Positions 16,135 through 25,130 of a DNA stretch of 38,136 nucleotides are shown here, piece by piece (the first letter of the stretch is position 1; each line of letters opens with the position of its first letter). A model generated the notes under the pieces. The model ran no database searches. It had not been told where the DNA came from and was given only the letters and a program-made list of their open reading frames with translations. Source of the stretch: Bdellovibrionales bacterium GWB1_55_8 (lineage in GTDB: Bacteria; Bdellovibrionota; UBA1018); NCBI GenBank assembly GCA_001769835.1, contig MEPR01000021.1:32366-70501 (forward strand), read 5' to 3'. Made by a program: the position numbers and the translations under genes.

Positions 16135-17738
16135 TAACCCGCGTACTCCTGGTAAACGCCGAAAACTTTCCTCAGACTGTCGGACACTTCGCCCAGTGTG
16201 GCACCGGATTTCACGGCCAGGAGGATAAGCTGCTGCAGGTTTTCACCGGATTTCACTCCGGCCTCCAGGCGATTCAGACTTTCCTTCAAAGCGCCCGCGG
16301 AACGTTTCGAACGATAGGCGCGAAGCCGTTCCACCGCCTTCACCTCGAGATCAGCGGAAACCTTGAGAAGGTCAACACCCTCTACTTCCTGATCTTCGTT
16401 AAAGCAGTTTACGCCGACTACCCGGATAACCCCTTGGTCTATTCTCTTCTGGTCCAGGTAGGCTGAAGATGCGATCTCCCCCTGAATGAACCCGCTCTCG
16501 ATGCACTTCACGGTTCCACCGCGCTTTTCGATGTCATCGATCAGTCGACGAGCACGCTCCTCGAGTTCGTCCGTGAGTTTTTCCAGATACCAGCTGCCAC
16601 CGAGGGGATCGACTGTCTGCGTGACGTTCGTCTCATTCGCGATCACCTGCTGGGTTCGCAGCGCCAGGCGCGCAGACGCTTCCGTCGGGAGCGCGAGCGC
16701 CTCATCAAGCGAATTCGTATGCAACGACTGTGTTCCACCCAGAACCGCTGCCATCGCCTGAAGAGCCACGCGCACGACGTTGTTCTGAGGTTGCTGAGCT
16801 GTCAGCGTGGACCCTGCCGTCTGCGAATGAAAACGCAACATGCAGCTTCTCGGGTCTTTCGCGCCGAATCGCTCTTTCATGATTTTCGCCCAGATCCGCC
16901 GGGCTGCGCGAAACTTCGCAATCTCCTCAAAAAAGTCACTGTGGACGTTGAAAAAGAACGAGAGCTGCCCGGCGAATTGATCAACCGAGAGGCCCTGGCG
17001 CACGGCTGCTTCCGTGTACGCGATCGCGTTTGCGAACGTGAAGGCCAGCTCCTGCACGGCCGTCGAGCCGGCCTCACGGATATGGTAGCCCGAGATACTG
17101 ATCGGGTTCCATCGAGGCGTATTCTGCGAACACCAGGCGAACATGTCAGTCGCGAGCCGAAGCGCTCCTTCGGGCGGATAGATATAATTCCCGCGCGCGA
17201 CGTACTCCTTGAGTACGTCGTTCTGCACGGTTCCGCGGAGCTCCGGGACCGGAACCCCCTTCTCTTCCGCGACCGCCACGTACATGGCCAGGAGCACGGC
17301 AGCCGTCGCGTTGATCGTCATGGATGTCGATACTTTCGAAAGGTCGATCGCATCGAACAGAATTCGCATGTCATCCAGAGTGGAAACCGAAACTCCGACC
17401 TTACCGACCTCCCCTTTGGCACGCGGATGGTCCGGGTCATAGCCCAGTTGAGTGGGCAGGTCGAACGCAACGGAAAGTCCCGTTGTTCCCTGTGAAAGCA
17501 GGTAGCGGTAGCGTCGATTGGATTCTTCCGCCGTTCCAAATCCCGCGTACTGGCGCATGGTCCAGTGCCGTCCGCGATACATATCCTTCTGAACGCCGCG
17601 GGTGAACGGAAACTCTCCCGGGTTCCCAAGCACCCCGTCCGGATCTTCAGGTGACCAATCTTCCGAGCGATATACCGGCTTCACGGCGATCCCGGAGCGT
17701 GTCGCAAAATCAGGCGTCTCTTTCGATTTTTCAGACAT
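16131..17738 (-). CDS. Methylmalonyl-CoA mutase catalytic (large) subunit without B12-binding domain
   Basis: This subunit interconverts (R)-methylmalonyl-CoA and succinyl-CoA with adenosylcobalamin. The 535 residues cover the TIM-barrel and linker only; the C-terminal cobalamin-binding domain (DxHxxG) is absent and must be a separate subunit. Substrate residues align at a constant offset of 25 with the Propionibacterium enzyme: Tyr64 (Tyr89), Arg182 (Arg207) and His219 (His244). Isobutyryl-CoA mutase has Phe and Gln at the first two, so methylmalonyl-CoA is the likely substrate. [18 protein letters not shown] is another conserved block. It is the last gene of the carboxylase-mutase operon, 11 bases after the biotin carrier. 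Confidence 0.93.
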   Translation of the reverse strand: MSEKSKETPDFATRSGIAVKPVYRSEDWSPEDPDGVLGNPGEFPFTRGVQKDMYRGRHWTMRQYAGFGTAEESNRRYRYLLSQGTTGLSVAFDLPTQLGYDPDHPRAKGEVGKVGVSVSTLDDMRILFDAIDLSKVSTSMTINATAAVLLAMYVAVAEEKGVPVPELRGTVQNDVLKEYVARGNYIYPPEGALRLATDMFAWCSQNTPRWNPISISGYHIREAGSTAVQELAFTFANAIAYTEAAVRQGLSVDQFAGQLSFFFNVHSDFFEEIAKFRAARRIWAKIMKERFGAKDPRSCMLRFHSQTAGSTLTAQQPQNNVVRVALQAMAAVLGGTQSLHTNSLDEALALPTEASARLALRTQQVIANETNVTQTVDPLGGSWYLEKLTDELEERARRLIDDIEKRGGTVKCIESGFIQGEIASSAYLDQKRIDQGVIRVVGVNCFNEDQEVEGVDLLKVSADLEVKAVERLRAYRSKRSAGALKESLNRLEAGVKSGENLQQLILLAVKSGATLGEVSDSLRKVFGVYQEYAGY

Positions 17739-17749
17739 AGGATTCCTCT

Positions 17750-18283
17750 TTAAACGGACTCGATCAGAAACAGATCTGCGCCTGTTTCCACAGCCTGGCC
17801 GGGAATGGCGGAAACCTTTGTCACGCGCCCTTGCTGAGGCGCTCGAATTTCATTCTCCATTTTCATGGCTTCCATCACGGCAAGTGGCTGATCTTTTTCG
17901 ACGATCACATCCACATCGACGTGAACTTTCAGAATCTTTCCGGGCATCTGAGCACGAACGCGAATTCCCTTTTTCTTCACTCCTGCCGCCGCTCCTGCCG
18001 CTTCGCGACCCAGTCGATCAAAGGAGAAGCCCTCCCATTCCTGATCAGATCCGCGTTCGAGGACGCGATAGCTCACTCGTCCATCATCATCTTTTTCAGC
18101 CTCGAAATCATAGCCGTGTGCGCCCTGAGGAAGCTCGATCCAGATTCCCTGACCATCACGACGCCAGCGCACCTCAAGGACGTCTTTGCCGTTGACCGTC
18201 ACCTGACCGGTCCCGCTTGGCCCATGTGGCGCCGTTTTCCATTCGAGTTCCCATGGCCCTACTTTGCCTTTCAGCTGACTCAT
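17750..18283 (-). CDS. Biotin carboxyl carrier subunit of an acyl-CoA carboxylase
   Basis: This 177-residue protein carries biotin between the carboxylase and transferase subunits. The C-terminal biotinyl domain has [10 protein letters not shown], with Lys141 as the biotin attachment site. The N-terminal ~95 residues ([28 protein letters not shown]) look like the BT barrel that bridges subunits in propionyl-CoA carboxylases. Here it is split off from the biotin carboxylase. The ATG at 18283 overlaps the previous stop (ATGA) and has GGAAGGAG seven bases upstream; a longer GTG start at 18319 is less likely. Confidence 0.92.
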   Translation of the reverse strand: MSQLKGKVGPWELEWKTAPHGPSGTGQVTVNGKDVLEVRWRRDGQGIWIELPQGAHGYDFEAEKDDDGRVSYRVLERGSDQEWEGFSFDRLGREAAGAAAGVKKKGIRVRAQMPGKILKVHVDVDVIVEKDQPLAVMEAMKMENEIRAPQQGRVTKVSAIPGQAVETGADLFLIESV

Positions 18284-19842
18284 GAGCGGACTCCTTCCCG
18301 ACGGGCAAGCAGCGACCACCCGCTTGCAGAGGTGCTGGGTACCTGAGCCTGCGCTGTTTCCCCTGACTCGAAAATGAGCTGATTCAGTGAAAGTGCGATA
18401 GCCGCTGAAAGCGGCAGCGCTCGTTGCGTGCGTTCCGTCAGGTCCGGATTTTTCGAGACCACGTCCGTCGTGGTATCCCCGCCAATCACTACCGGATGAC
18501 GAGCGAGCTTTCTCAAAAATGACAGGTTTGTACGAAGTGACCCGATCCGGGTTCCATCAGTCTTTTTAGGCGGCTGAACACGAACCTCGTCCAACGCGAC
18601 GCGGAGCCGATCCACGGCCGCTGCTCGCGAGGGTGCCCAGACCGAGACCTTCGCGATCATCGGGTCGTAATGGACGCTGACTTCTCCCGGTCCGGTGAAA
18701 GAGGTATCCGTTCTGACGAACGGGCCGTTCGGAAATTCAATTTCCCCAAGAGGCCCCGGCGCGGGAAGAAAATGCTGTGGGTCCTCGGCATACAGCCGAA
18801 CTTCAATCGCGGATCCGGTCCGAGCCGGAATGGAGGGCAGAGGGAGTTCACCGGCCGCCAGTAAAAGCTGCCACGCGACGAGATCCACTCCGGTGACCCA
18901 TTCGGTCACCGGATGCTCGACCTGCAGGCGGGTATTCATTTCAAGGAAGTAGAAGTTCCCGTTGCCGTCGACGATGAATTCAATGGTTCCGGCCCCCGCG
19001 TATTTCACGTGTTTCGCGATTCGTACGGCCGCTTCAAACATCTTTTCACGAGTGGCGGGATGGCGGTCCAGGATCGGTGCGGGCGTCTCCTCCCAGACTT
19101 TCTGGTGCCGCCGCTGAATCGAGCATTCTCGCTCACCGAGGTGAATGGCATTTCCCTTTCCGTCTCCGAAAACCTGAATTTCCACGTGATGTGGTTCGAG
19201 GATGTATTTCTCAACGTAAATAGCCCCGTCTCCAAATGACGAAAGCGCCTCGCGTCCAGCGGAGTCAAACGCGGACTGTGCTTCCGCAGCACTATCCACG
19301 CGCCGCATACCTTTTCCGCCACCGCCCGCGGCAGCCTTGAAAAGCACCGGATAACCGATCTTCGCGGAAATTCTTTGAGCTTCCTCTGCATCAGTTACGG
19401 CAGCCGCACTTCCAGGGACCCGCGGCACTCCGATTTCATCCACAGTCGCGCGAGCGCTGATCTTGTCACCCATCAGACGCATACTGTCAGCAGACGGACC
19501 GACGAAGATCAGTCCCTCTTCAACGCAGGCATCCGCGAAATGAGGCCGCTCACTAAGGAAGCCATAACCTGGATGCACGTACCTGGCTCCGGAAGCCTTC
19601 GCCGCCGCGAGTACCCGCTCGACGTTCAAGTAGCTGTCCTTCGGCGCCGGTCCACCCAGATAAAACGCCTGATCACAGGCCTTCACGTGCTCTGCGAGCC
19701 GATCCGCATCGGAATACACGGCTACGGTCGGGAACCCGAGCGCCCGGCAGGTGCGCGCAATCCGAATCGCGATTTCACCACGATTGGCGATCAGGACAGG
19801 AGCCCTTTTCTTCCCTGAATTCATTGTGAGAGAAGCGCTCAT
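18280..19842 (-). CDS. Biotin carboxylase subunit of propionyl-CoA carboxylase
   Basis: This subunit carboxylates biotin with ATP and bicarbonate. The 520-residue protein has the family start ([23 protein letters not shown]), [10 protein letters not shown], the ATP-grasp glycine loop [13 protein letters not shown], and the active-site stretch [18 protein letters not shown] followed by [20 protein letters not shown]. It lacks the biotinyl domain, which the next gene supplies. The ATG at 19842 overlaps the stop of the transferase gene. Context with a carboxyltransferase and a methylmalonyl-CoA mutase favours propionyl-CoA over acetyl-CoA as final substrate. Confidence 0.93.
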   Translation of the reverse strand: MSASLTMNSGKKRAPVLIANRGEIAIRIARTCRALGFPTVAVYSDADRLAEHVKACDQAFYLGGPAPKDSYLNVERVLAAAKASGARYVHPGYGFLSERPHFADACVEEGLIFVGPSADSMRLMGDKISARATVDEIGVPRVPGSAAAVTDAEEAQRISAKIGYPVLFKAAAGGGGKGMRRVDSAAEAQSAFDSAGREALSSFGDGAIYVEKYILEPHHVEIQVFGDGKGNAIHLGERECSIQRRHQKVWEETPAPILDRHPATREKMFEAAVRIAKHVKYAGAGTIEFIVDGNGNFYFLEMNTRLQVEHPVTEWVTGVDLVAWQLLLAAGELPLPSIPARTGSAIEVRLYAEDPQHFLPAPGPLGEIEFPNGPFVRTDTSFTGPGEVSVHYDPMIAKVSVWAPSRAAAVDRLRVALDEVRVQPPKKTDGTRIGSLRTNLSFLRKLARHPVVIGGDTTTDVVSKNPDLTERTQRALPLSAAIALSLNQLIFESGETAQAQVPSTSASGWSLLARREGVRS

Positions 19843-21398
19843 AGAGGAATATTCCCGTGCTTTCTGGAAGGCCCGCGCTCACGCTTCCCGGCAAGAACGC
19901 TCAGGCTGCTGATCAGGATGCGCCTGGTCTGCTCCGGTATGATGACCTCGTCGACGTATCCGAGCTCAGAAGCCTTATAAGGATTCGCGAACTTGCTGCG
20001 ATAAAGCTCAGCCAGGCGGGCACGTTCATCGTCGAGGCGACCCTGCTTCTCCGCGGCCGCGATTTCTTTCCGATAAAGGATATTGATCGCGCCCTCGGGG
20101 CCCATCACGGCGATTTCCGCTGTCGGATATGCGAAGTTGAAATCCGCTCGGATGTGTTTTGAAGACATCACGTCGTAAGCCCCTCCGTACGCCTTTCGCG
20201 TGATCAAGGTGAGTTTCGGAACCGTGGCTTCGGCGAAAGCATAGAGAAGCTTCGCCCCATGTTTGATGATCCCGCCATACTCCTGGTTTGTTCCCGGAAG
20301 GAAGCCCGGTACGTCCACGAAGGTCAGAAGAGGAATATTGAAGGAGTCACAGAAACGAACAAACCTCGCTCCCTTTAGAGAAGCCGCAATATCCAGGCAT
20401 CCGGCAAGATGAGCGGGTTGGTTGCCGACTATGCCGACAGTCTTCGTTCCAAGGTGCGCAAAACCCACGACGATGTTTTTTGCGTAGCCGGCGTGCACTT
20501 CCATGAACTCACCATCATCGACCACATCGACAATGATTTTTCGGATGTCGTAAGGCTTGTTCGAAGTATCGGGAAGGATCTTTGGAATCTCAAGACAAAG
20601 CCTGTCGACGGGATCATTGGAGGCTTTTCGGGGCGCATCGTCCAAGTTATTAAAAGGAATATAGGACAAGAGCTTTCGCACGTCCTGGAGGCATACGCGC
20701 TCGTCGGGAGCGACAAAGTGACAAACACCGCTCTTTTCAGCGTGCGTTTCCGCGCCTCCCAGAGCCTCCTTGGACACGTCTTCGTGAGTGACAGTCTTGA
20801 TCACGTCCGGACCGGTCACAAACATGTAGGAGGTGTTCTCCACCATGAAGATGAAATCCGTGATGGCGGGACTGTAAACCGCACCGCCCGCACACGGGCC
20901 AAGAACAACGCTGATCTGCGGGATAACTCCACTCGCCTGGACATTGCGCCAGAAGATCTCGGCATACCCTCCCAGACTCTCCACTCCCTCCTGAATCCGG
21001 GCGCCGCCGGAATCGTTCAGACCGATCACGGGGGCTCCGGTTTTAACCGCGAGATCCATGATTTTGCAGATCTTGGCTGCATGGGCGCCAGAGAGGCTTC
21101 CGCCGAAAACGGTGAAATCCTGCGAAAACACGTAAACCGTCCGGCCCGCCACGGTCCCGTAACCGGTAACAACTCCGTCACCGAGAATTTTCTGCTCTTC
21201 CATGCCGAAATCAGTGCATCGATGAACGGCGAACTTATCCAGCTCCGTGAAACTTCCCGGATCAACGAGAAGCTCGATCCGTTCCCGAGCGGTCAGCTTA
21301 CCGGTTTGATGCTGCTTCGCGATACGCTCGGCACCACCACCGAGCTCCGCAAGTTTCTCCCGTTCAGCGAGTTCCCTGAGTTTATCCATGTAGGTCAT
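19839..21398 (-). CDS. pccB: Propionyl-CoA carboxylase beta (carboxyltransferase) subunit
   Basis: This subunit transfers the carboxyl group from biotin to propionyl-CoA, giving methylmalonyl-CoA. The 519-residue protein contains both crotonase-like halves. The N-half has [38 protein letters not shown] and [24 protein letters not shown]. The C-half has [53 protein letters not shown] and [17 protein letters not shown]. These match PccB rather than the shorter split AccA/AccD. The ATG at 21398 was preferred to the GTG at 21413. It leads the operon pccB, biotin carboxylase, biotin carrier, mutase, each nearly overlapping the next. Confidence 0.94.
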   Translation of the reverse strand: MTYMDKLRELAEREKLAELGGGAERIAKQHQTGKLTARERIELLVDPGSFTELDKFAVHRCTDFGMEEQKILGDGVVTGYGTVAGRTVYVFSQDFTVFGGSLSGAHAAKICKIMDLAVKTGAPVIGLNDSGGARIQEGVESLGGYAEIFWRNVQASGVIPQISVVLGPCAGGAVYSPAITDFIFMVENTSYMFVTGPDVIKTVTHEDVSKEALGGAETHAEKSGVCHFVAPDERVCLQDVRKLLSYIPFNNLDDAPRKASNDPVDRLCLEIPKILPDTSNKPYDIRKIIVDVVDDGEFMEVHAGYAKNIVVGFAHLGTKTVGIVGNQPAHLAGCLDIAASLKGARFVRFCDSFNIPLLTFVDVPGFLPGTNQEYGGIIKHGAKLLYAFAEATVPKLTLITRKAYGGAYDVMSSKHIRADFNFAYPTAEIAVMGPEGAINILYRKEIAAAEKQGRLDDERARLAELYRSKFANPYKASELGYVDEVIIPEQTRRILISSLSVLAGKRERGPSRKHGNIPL

Positions 21399-21440
21399 TG
21401 TCTCTAAATACACGCTTTCCCTACTGTTTCAAACCTTCGT

Positions 21441-21469
21441 TTGCGCAGGCCATTTCAGGGCGCTACGAT
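21441..21469 (+). promoter_or_regulatory. Candidate promoter giving a leaderless mRNA for the beta-barrel gene
   Basis: TTGCGC (21441-21446), a 17-base spacer and TACGAT (21464-21469, four of six) end six bases before the ATG at 21476. A start site seven bases after the -10 would fall on the start codon. The bases between (AAAGAA) hold no Shine-Dalgarno. Confidence 0.4.
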
Positions 21470-21475
21470 AAAGAA

Positions 21476-22147
21476 ATGCGTTATTCCGCGCCTATTTACT
21501 TGGCAATCGGTCTCCTCGGAGTTCTACCCTGGATCACCCGTCCTGCAGAGGCATCCTCGTTTTACTACGAGCTTCAAGGAGGGTTGGGCCAGGTCCGCTC
21601 AGCCTCGCCGTTTTTCGGAACCGATGCCCCGAGTTCCGGCTTTGGCCCCAGTTTCAATCTCGCGCTTGCCTACAGCTTCAGCGGAGGCGAGATCCCGCTG
21701 GAGTTCCAGCTGGGCCTGCAGTCCAGGCTGAGCACCAGCTCAGTGGACAATGGAATGACCTATTATGGAGTGCTTGCGCCCTACCCTATGGTTCGACTTC
21801 AGCTCAGCCAGTTTTTCATCGGAGGCGGTGTAACCCCCGTTTTATGGAGGCGAGTGGCGACAAGTCCCGGCGTGGACTCATTTAAAATGGTCTCAGGCAG
21901 TCTCTCTTTCCTGTCCGAGGCCGGATTCCTCTGGGCGGTAACCCCGACTTTCTCATTGGGAGCGGCTGCTGCGGCTCAGTTCGTGAGCACGGGCGGGACG
22001 CTCAGCCCGAAGCCGATCCTTGAGGCCACCGCAGTTCTGCGCTTCTACTTTGGTTTTTCAAAAAAAGGCGCCAGCGCTTCGTCATCGTCCACATCGAACG
22101 AATTCAAAGGCTGGCGCTATCCATTCGGATCGGATCTGAAGGACTGA
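21476..22147 (+). CDS. Exported protein, probable outer-membrane beta-barrel
   Basis: I cannot assign a named family. The 223-residue protein has a signal peptide (MRYSAPIYLAIGLLGVLPW..PAEA) and then alternating strands rich in Gly, Ser and aromatics, such as FYYELQGGLGQVRS, FNLALAYSF, VRLQLSQFFIGGGVTPVLWRRV and LEATAVLRFYFGF. These look like antiparallel transmembrane strands. A short Ser-rich hydrophilic tail follows the last strand. The ATG at 21476 starts the signal peptide. The stop abuts the stop of the sigma-54 activator, forming the palindrome TGATCA. It diverges from the propionyl-CoA operon across 77 bases. Confidence 0.65.
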   Translation: MRYSAPIYLAIGLLGVLPWITRPAEASSFYYELQGGLGQVRSASPFFGTDAPSSGFGPSFNLALAYSFSGGEIPLEFQLGLQSRLSTSSVDNGMTYYGVLAPYPMVRLQLSQFFIGGGVTPVLWRRVATSPGVDSFKMVSGSLSFLSEAGFLWAVTPTFSLGAAAAAQFVSTGGTLSPKPILEATAVLRFYFGFSKKGASASSSSTSNEFKGWRYPFGSDLKD

Positions 22148-23731
22148 TCAGGCCGCTTCGCCGGCCCCCGGCCTTGCGAGCTTGCGTTTGTCGAGCCCGT
22201 ACTTCTCCACTTTCATGATGAGGCCTGCTCGCGAAATACCAAGTTCCTTCGCAAGACGGCTCTTGTTCCAGTTCGTGCGACGGAGTCCCTCGCGAATCAT
22301 TGTCTTTTCGAGCTCCTCAAGAGCGTCTTTCAGCTTACCCGCAACCCGTACACCCTGGACCTTCGACTGTTCGCCGAAATCCCGAATGCGCTGAGAAAGA
22401 AGATCCACCGAGACCCTGACTTCATCGCCCGAGAGCACCAGCACACGTTCCATTTCATTTTCAAGTTCACGGATATTGCCGGGCCAGGTGTAATCGAAGA
22501 TCTTTTCCATCGCACGCTTGGCAAAGGACTTCATGGGAAGGCTCTTTTCCTTGCAGCCGCGGGAAACGAAGTGATCCACCAGGATCGGAATATCCTCCTT
22601 GCGATCACGCAGCGGCGGGACCACCAGGTTAATGACGTTAATGCGATAATAAAGGTCTTCACGGAACGTTCCCATCTCGATCATTTCCTTCAGATCGCGA
22701 TTGGTCGCCGCAACGACCCGGACGTCCACCTTCCGCTGCTCTGTCCCGCCTACGTACGTGAAGGTCCCCTCCTGAAGAACACGCAGGAGCTTCACCTGCA
22801 TCGTCGGAGACATGTCGCCGATTTCGTCCAGGAACAAAGTACCGCGGTCCGCGACTTCGAAAAGGCCCTTCTTGTCCTTGATCGCACCGGTGAACGCACC
22901 TTTGACGTGGCCAAAGAGCTCGCTATCGAGCAGGTTCTCATTGAACGCCGAGCAGTTCACGGTGACGAACTGGGATTCTTTCCTCGGCGAATTGTAATGA
23001 ATCGCGCGCGCGATCAGTTCTTTACCGGTACCGTTCTCGCCCTGAACCAGCACGGTCGATTCGGAATTCCGAATCTTGTCCAGCATGGAGTAGAGCTCCT
23101 GCATGGGCTTGGATTTCCCGATCATCGAATCGTAGCTGTACCGATTTCCAAGCTGGTTGTTCAGAGCGTTGATCCGCTCTTCGCGTTTGCTGATTTCGGT
23201 GTGGAACGTCACGATTTCCTGAGCGACCAGATCCACGAGCGCATAGAAGTAACGCTTCTCGCCCGGGCTCAATACTTTAAGTCGGCTCAAAGCCGCATCG
23301 AACAGCTCGCCATCCATTCCGGCGGCTTCCACCGCGGCACGAGCTTGTGATTTCTGATCATCGGTGATCTGTGCGTCGATATAGCTGTAAGCGCAGACAC
23401 TTCCCAGAAAGTCCTGGTCAACGCTGATGCGGGAGACCACGATGTTCTCGACTCCCGCCGGCCCCGGAATTGAAAGATGGGGCTGGTCGCTTTTAAAAAT
23501 CTTCTCGTTCGCTTCGGCGATCGATTTGAGGACCCATTCCCTGCCCCTGTCCTTCGGAAGGAGATTGGCCGTCAGCGGATTCTTGAATTCCCGCTGCCGA
23601 TCAAGCGGATCGTAATTCCGCACCTGGCCCCGTTCATCGACAAAGAAGATGTCGGTATGGAACCACTGGGCGAGGATCGCCTCGAGTTTTCGGATCACAT
23701 GAATGTGTTTCAGCTCTTCCCAATTGATCAT
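22148..23731 (-). CDS. Sigma-54-dependent transcriptional activator with N-terminal sensor-like region
   Basis: This is a 527-residue bacterial enhancer-binding protein. The AAA+ domain spans about 203-440, with Walker A GENGTGKE (231-238), the sigma-54 contact loop GAFTGA (278-283) and Walker B TLFLDEIGD (298-306). The sensor and arginine-finger region includes FREDLYYRINV. A Fis-type helix-turn-helix closes the protein (NWNKSRLAKELGISRAGLIMKVEKYGL). The first ~190 residues hold no CheY-like receiver; they look like a small-molecule or GAF/PocR-like sensor followed by a coiled coil, but I cannot name the ligand. The ATG before INWEELKH was chosen, with GGAG nine bases upstream. No convincing sigma-54 promoter was seen in the window. 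Confidence 0.92.
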   Translation of the reverse strand: MINWEELKHIHVIRKLEAILAQWFHTDIFFVDERGQVRNYDPLDRQREFKNPLTANLLPKDRGREWVLKSIAEANEKIFKSDQPHLSIPGPAGVENIVVSRISVDQDFLGSVCAYSYIDAQITDDQKSQARAAVEAAGMDGELFDAALSRLKVLSPGEKRYFYALVDLVAQEIVTFHTEISKREERINALNNQLGNRYSYDSMIGKSKPMQELYSMLDKIRNSESTVLVQGENGTGKELIARAIHYNSPRKESQFVTVNCSAFNENLLDSELFGHVKGAFTGAIKDKKGLFEVADRGTLFLDEIGDMSPTMQVKLLRVLQEGTFTYVGGTEQRKVDVRVVAATNRDLKEMIEMGTFREDLYYRINVINLVVPPLRDRKEDIPILVDHFVSRGCKEKSLPMKSFAKRAMEKIFDYTWPGNIRELENEMERVLVLSGDEVRVSVDLLSQRIRDFGEQSKVQGVRVAGKLKDALEELEKTMIREGLRRTNWNKSRLAKELGISRAGLIMKVEKYGLDKRKLARPGAGEAA

Positions 23732-23858
23732 AGTGGCGTTCTCCAACTGACCTATCGGAACAAACTGCCCAATCATTGAGCAAAAGGTTCCAATATATTG
23801 ACAGCCACTCTTTTTGGTGTGAGTTCGATGTGTTATGGACAGATAAACTGTTAACACC

Positions 23859-23874
23859 CCGACCCCAAGGTCGG
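23859..23874 (+). promoter_or_regulatory. Hairpin in the leader of the cysteine desulfurase gene
   Basis: CCGACC, the loop CCAA and GGTCGG form a perfect six-pair stem. It ends at the alternative GTG start (23874) and lies 53 bases before the preferred TTG. No T run follows, so it is not a terminator. A regulatory role is only possible. Confidence 0.3.
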
Positions 23875-23927
23875 TGAAATACACCAGGATTCCAGCCACC
23901 TGGCCGCCTGGCAAGGGAGTTAAACGC

Positions 23928-25130
23928 TTGGCACCGGCTTTCCATTTTTTTGACAGCGCGTCCACCACACCGTGCATTCCTGAAGCGGCCGACCTGGTTC
24001 GCCATTTCTGCGCCGATTCTTATGGCCATCCCTCTTCGACGCACGCCCTTGGACAGCAATCCGCGCGCGCGATTCGCGAGGCACGGCTGTTTTTTGGCGA
24101 AATTTTCCAGGTAGCCCCTGAGCAAATCATCTTCACCGGAGGTGGCACGGAATCGGACAATCTTGCCATCTACGGGCTGACGGTTCCTTACTTGGCCTCA
24201 AAACACTCCTCGAGCGTCGGCACTCCGCGCGCGCTGGCCTCCGCAACGGAACATCCGGCGGTGAAGAAAACGATTCTCTCGTTAAAAGACATCGCAGTGG
24301 ACTCCTTGCTCATCCCGGTGAACGAGCAAGGCCAGATCGAGACAGAAAAGCTTTGTTCCCGTCTGAATCCCTCTACGTTCCTGGTCAGCATTCATCAGGC
24401 CAACAACATCACCGGAGCTATTCTTCCTGTTGAAGAGCTCGCACGCGAGGTCAAGAAACAGGTCCCCGGCGCTCTCTTTCATACGGACGCTGTCCAGTCT
24501 TTCGGAAAAATCCGAGTTCCAGCCGCACCATCTCCCGTCGATCTGATTTCGATCTCCGGGCACAAGGTGGGCGGCCCGAAAGGAATCGGGGCTCTGGTCG
24601 TCCTGAATTCGAAACTGCTCACCTCCTCGCGCTTTCGTCCGATGATCTGGGGCGGAGAGCAGGAGAACGGCTGGCGCTCAGGAACTCAAAATGCCGGTCT
24701 GATCGCTGCTTTCCACTATGCCGCGGAACGAACGCTTCGGAACATGAAAGCATCCCGCGAACATGCGTTGCTTCTGCAGACCCGACTCAAAGAACGCCTC
24801 AGCGCTGCGAGTCCTTCAGTTCGCTGGAATTCACCGGAATCGGCTCTGCCTCAGATTGTCAGCCTCAGTGTCCCCGGCTTCTCTGCAGGCCCCCTTGCCA
24901 GGCTTCTCGAAGAACGAGGCTTCCTTGTGGCAACCGGCTCTGCCTGCAGCTCCAAAAAACCTGAACCCGATCCGACTCTCACGGCCATGGGACTTCCAGA
25001 GGCCGTTTGCACTTCCTCTCTTCGAATCAGCTTCTCACGTCCCAATCAAGCCGAGCATGTAGACGCCCTTGTCGATGCCCTAAACGATTCGATCTCGTGC
25101 ATGCGCCGCCTGGGAGGCGGAGCCCTATGA
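23928..25130 (+). CDS. Cysteine desulfurase, NifS/IscS family
   Basis: This PLP enzyme takes sulfur from cysteine as a protein persulfide for tRNA thiolation or iron-sulfur assembly. The ~400-residue protein shows FFDSASTTP near the start, the conserved segment HTDAVQSFGKI, the PLP lysine Lys213 in SGHKVGGPKG and the catalytic Cys340 in ATGSACSSKK. The start is uncertain. A TTG at 23928 has AAGGGAG eight bases upstream and gives the normal N-terminus; a GTG at 23874 would add 18 residues that do not look like protein. It is coupled by ATGA to thiI, so its main job is probably supplying sulfur for 4-thiouridine, like NifZ beside ThiI in Bacillus. Confidence 0.9.
   Translation: MAPAFHFFDSASTTPCIPEAADLVRHFCADSYGHPSSTHALGQQSARAIREARLFFGEIFQVAPEQIIFTGGGTESDNLAIYGLTVPYLASKHSSSVGTPRALASATEHPAVKKTILSLKDIAVDSLLIPVNEQGQIETEKLCSRLNPSTFLVSIHQANNITGAILPVEELAREVKKQVPGALFHTDAVQSFGKIRVPAAPSPVDLISISGHKVGGPKGIGALVVLNSKLLTSSRFRPMIWGGEQENGWRSGTQNAGLIAAFHYAAERTLRNMKASREHALLLQTRLKERLSAASPSVRWNSPESALPQIVSLSVPGFSAGPLARLLEERGFLVATGSACSSKKPEPDPTLTAMGLPEAVCTSSLRISFSRPNQAEHVDALVDALNDSISCMRRLGGGAL

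Noticed and set aside
20409-21407. 332-residue open frame antisense to pccB
   Set aside because: It lies entirely opposite a strongly conserved gene and shows no recognisable domain.
22571-23350. 259-residue open frame antisense to the sigma-54 activator
   Set aside because: It lies inside the conserved AAA+ coding region on the other strand and has no protein-like motif.
23926-23945. TTGGCACCGGCTTTCCA, partly like a -24/-12 promoter beside the desulfurase start
   Set aside because: The -12 GC dinucleotide is missing and it lies at the start codon.
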